Of a stretch of 6,172 bases of DNA, positions 6,054 through 6,172 are shown piece by piece. Position 1 is the first letter of the stretch. Each line of letters begins with the position of its first letter. The position numbers and the translations under genes were made by a program. The notes beneath the pieces are model-generated. The model was not told where the DNA came from. It saw only the letters and a list, made by a program, of their open reading frames with translations, and did no database searches. The stretch lies in contig JAJXYP010000073.1 in the NCBI GenBank assembly GCA_021780545.1, positions 1 through 6,172 on the forward strand, given 5' to 3'. This DNA is from a bacterium (GTDB lineage: Bacteria; Patescibacteriota; Minisyncoccia; UBA6257; 2-01-FULL-56-20).

Positions 6054-6172
6054 TTTCGTGAAGGTTTTTTGCTTTGTCGATGAAGAGCTTTCCGTTCAGG
6101 TGGTCGATTTCATGCTGGAAGACGCGGGCGAGGAGTCCCCAGGCCTTGATTTTCATCGGTTTGCCGTTGCGG
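6046..6172 (-). CDS. def: Peptide deformylase, C-terminal fragment cut by window edge
   Basis: The last 41 residues are visible, reading from 6171 down to a TGA at 6048-6046. They contain [14 protein letters not shown], the third conserved deformylase motif: both histidines of HEIDH bind the catalytic metal and the glutamate is the general base. The enzyme removes the N-formyl group from nascent proteins. The other two motifs (GxGxAAxQ and EGCLS) should lie beyond base 6172. The end overlaps the fmt start by 8 bp, the standard def-fmt partnership. The visible part is intact, so there is no sign of a pseudogene. Confidence 0.93.
   Translation of the reverse strand, partial: RNGKPMKIKAWGLLARVFQHEIDHLNGKLFIDKAKNLHENE

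Noticed and set aside
1..6172. CRISPR array, tRNA, rRNA, insertion sequence or alternative-code usage
   Set aside because: No spaced direct repeats, no tRNA-like cloverleaf or rRNA motifs were seen, no transposase motifs occur, and TGA ends two genes normally.

Overview
The window reads as a densely packed chromosomal stretch from a bacterium of the Candidate Phyla Radiation (Patescibacteria), probably close to Parcubacteria. This is inferred from protein character: a VirD4/TraG-like ATPase of the type common in these genomes, a single-PDZ site-2 protease, a DUF763 protein, a short membrane protein and a def-fmt pair. G+C is high by eye (mid-to-upper fifties percent). The code is standard: TGA is used as a stop in two genes and no gene needs it as a sense codon.

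Layout. Bases 1-2052 (+) hold the 3' part of a large P-loop ATPase of the DNA-transfer/type IV secretion coupling family, whose start lies upstream of the window. Bases 2137-3192 (+) encode an RseP-like intramembrane zinc protease. Bases 3209-3610 (+) encode methionine-(R)-sulfoxide reductase B. Bases 3643-4815 (+) encode a DUF763 protein with a C-terminal helix-hairpin-helix. Bases 4870-5148 (+) encode a 92-residue single-pass membrane protein of unknown function. On the minus strand, converging on these, lie the 3' end of peptide deformylase (6172-6046) and methionyl-tRNA formyltransferase (6053-5190), overlapping by 8 bp. No intergenic gap exceeds 84 bases, and there are no tRNAs, rRNAs, CRISPR arrays or insertion sequences.

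How the parts relate. def and fmt form the formylation/deformylation pair of initiator methionine metabolism and are probably translationally coupled. The plus-strand genes look like several short transcription units rather than one functional operon. rseP and the DUF763 gene each have a -10-like hexamer ending exactly 6 nt before the ATG, and none of the five visible gene starts has a Shine-Dalgarno sequence. This points to leaderless or SD-independent initiation.

The items most worth a second look are: a perfect 11-bp inverted repeat covering the -10 and start codon of the DUF763 gene; replacement of the usual catalytic asparagine by glycine in Fmt; the leaderless promoter geometry; and the uncharacterised DUF763 protein itself. 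I did not find clear evidence of a wholly new multi-gene system in this window.
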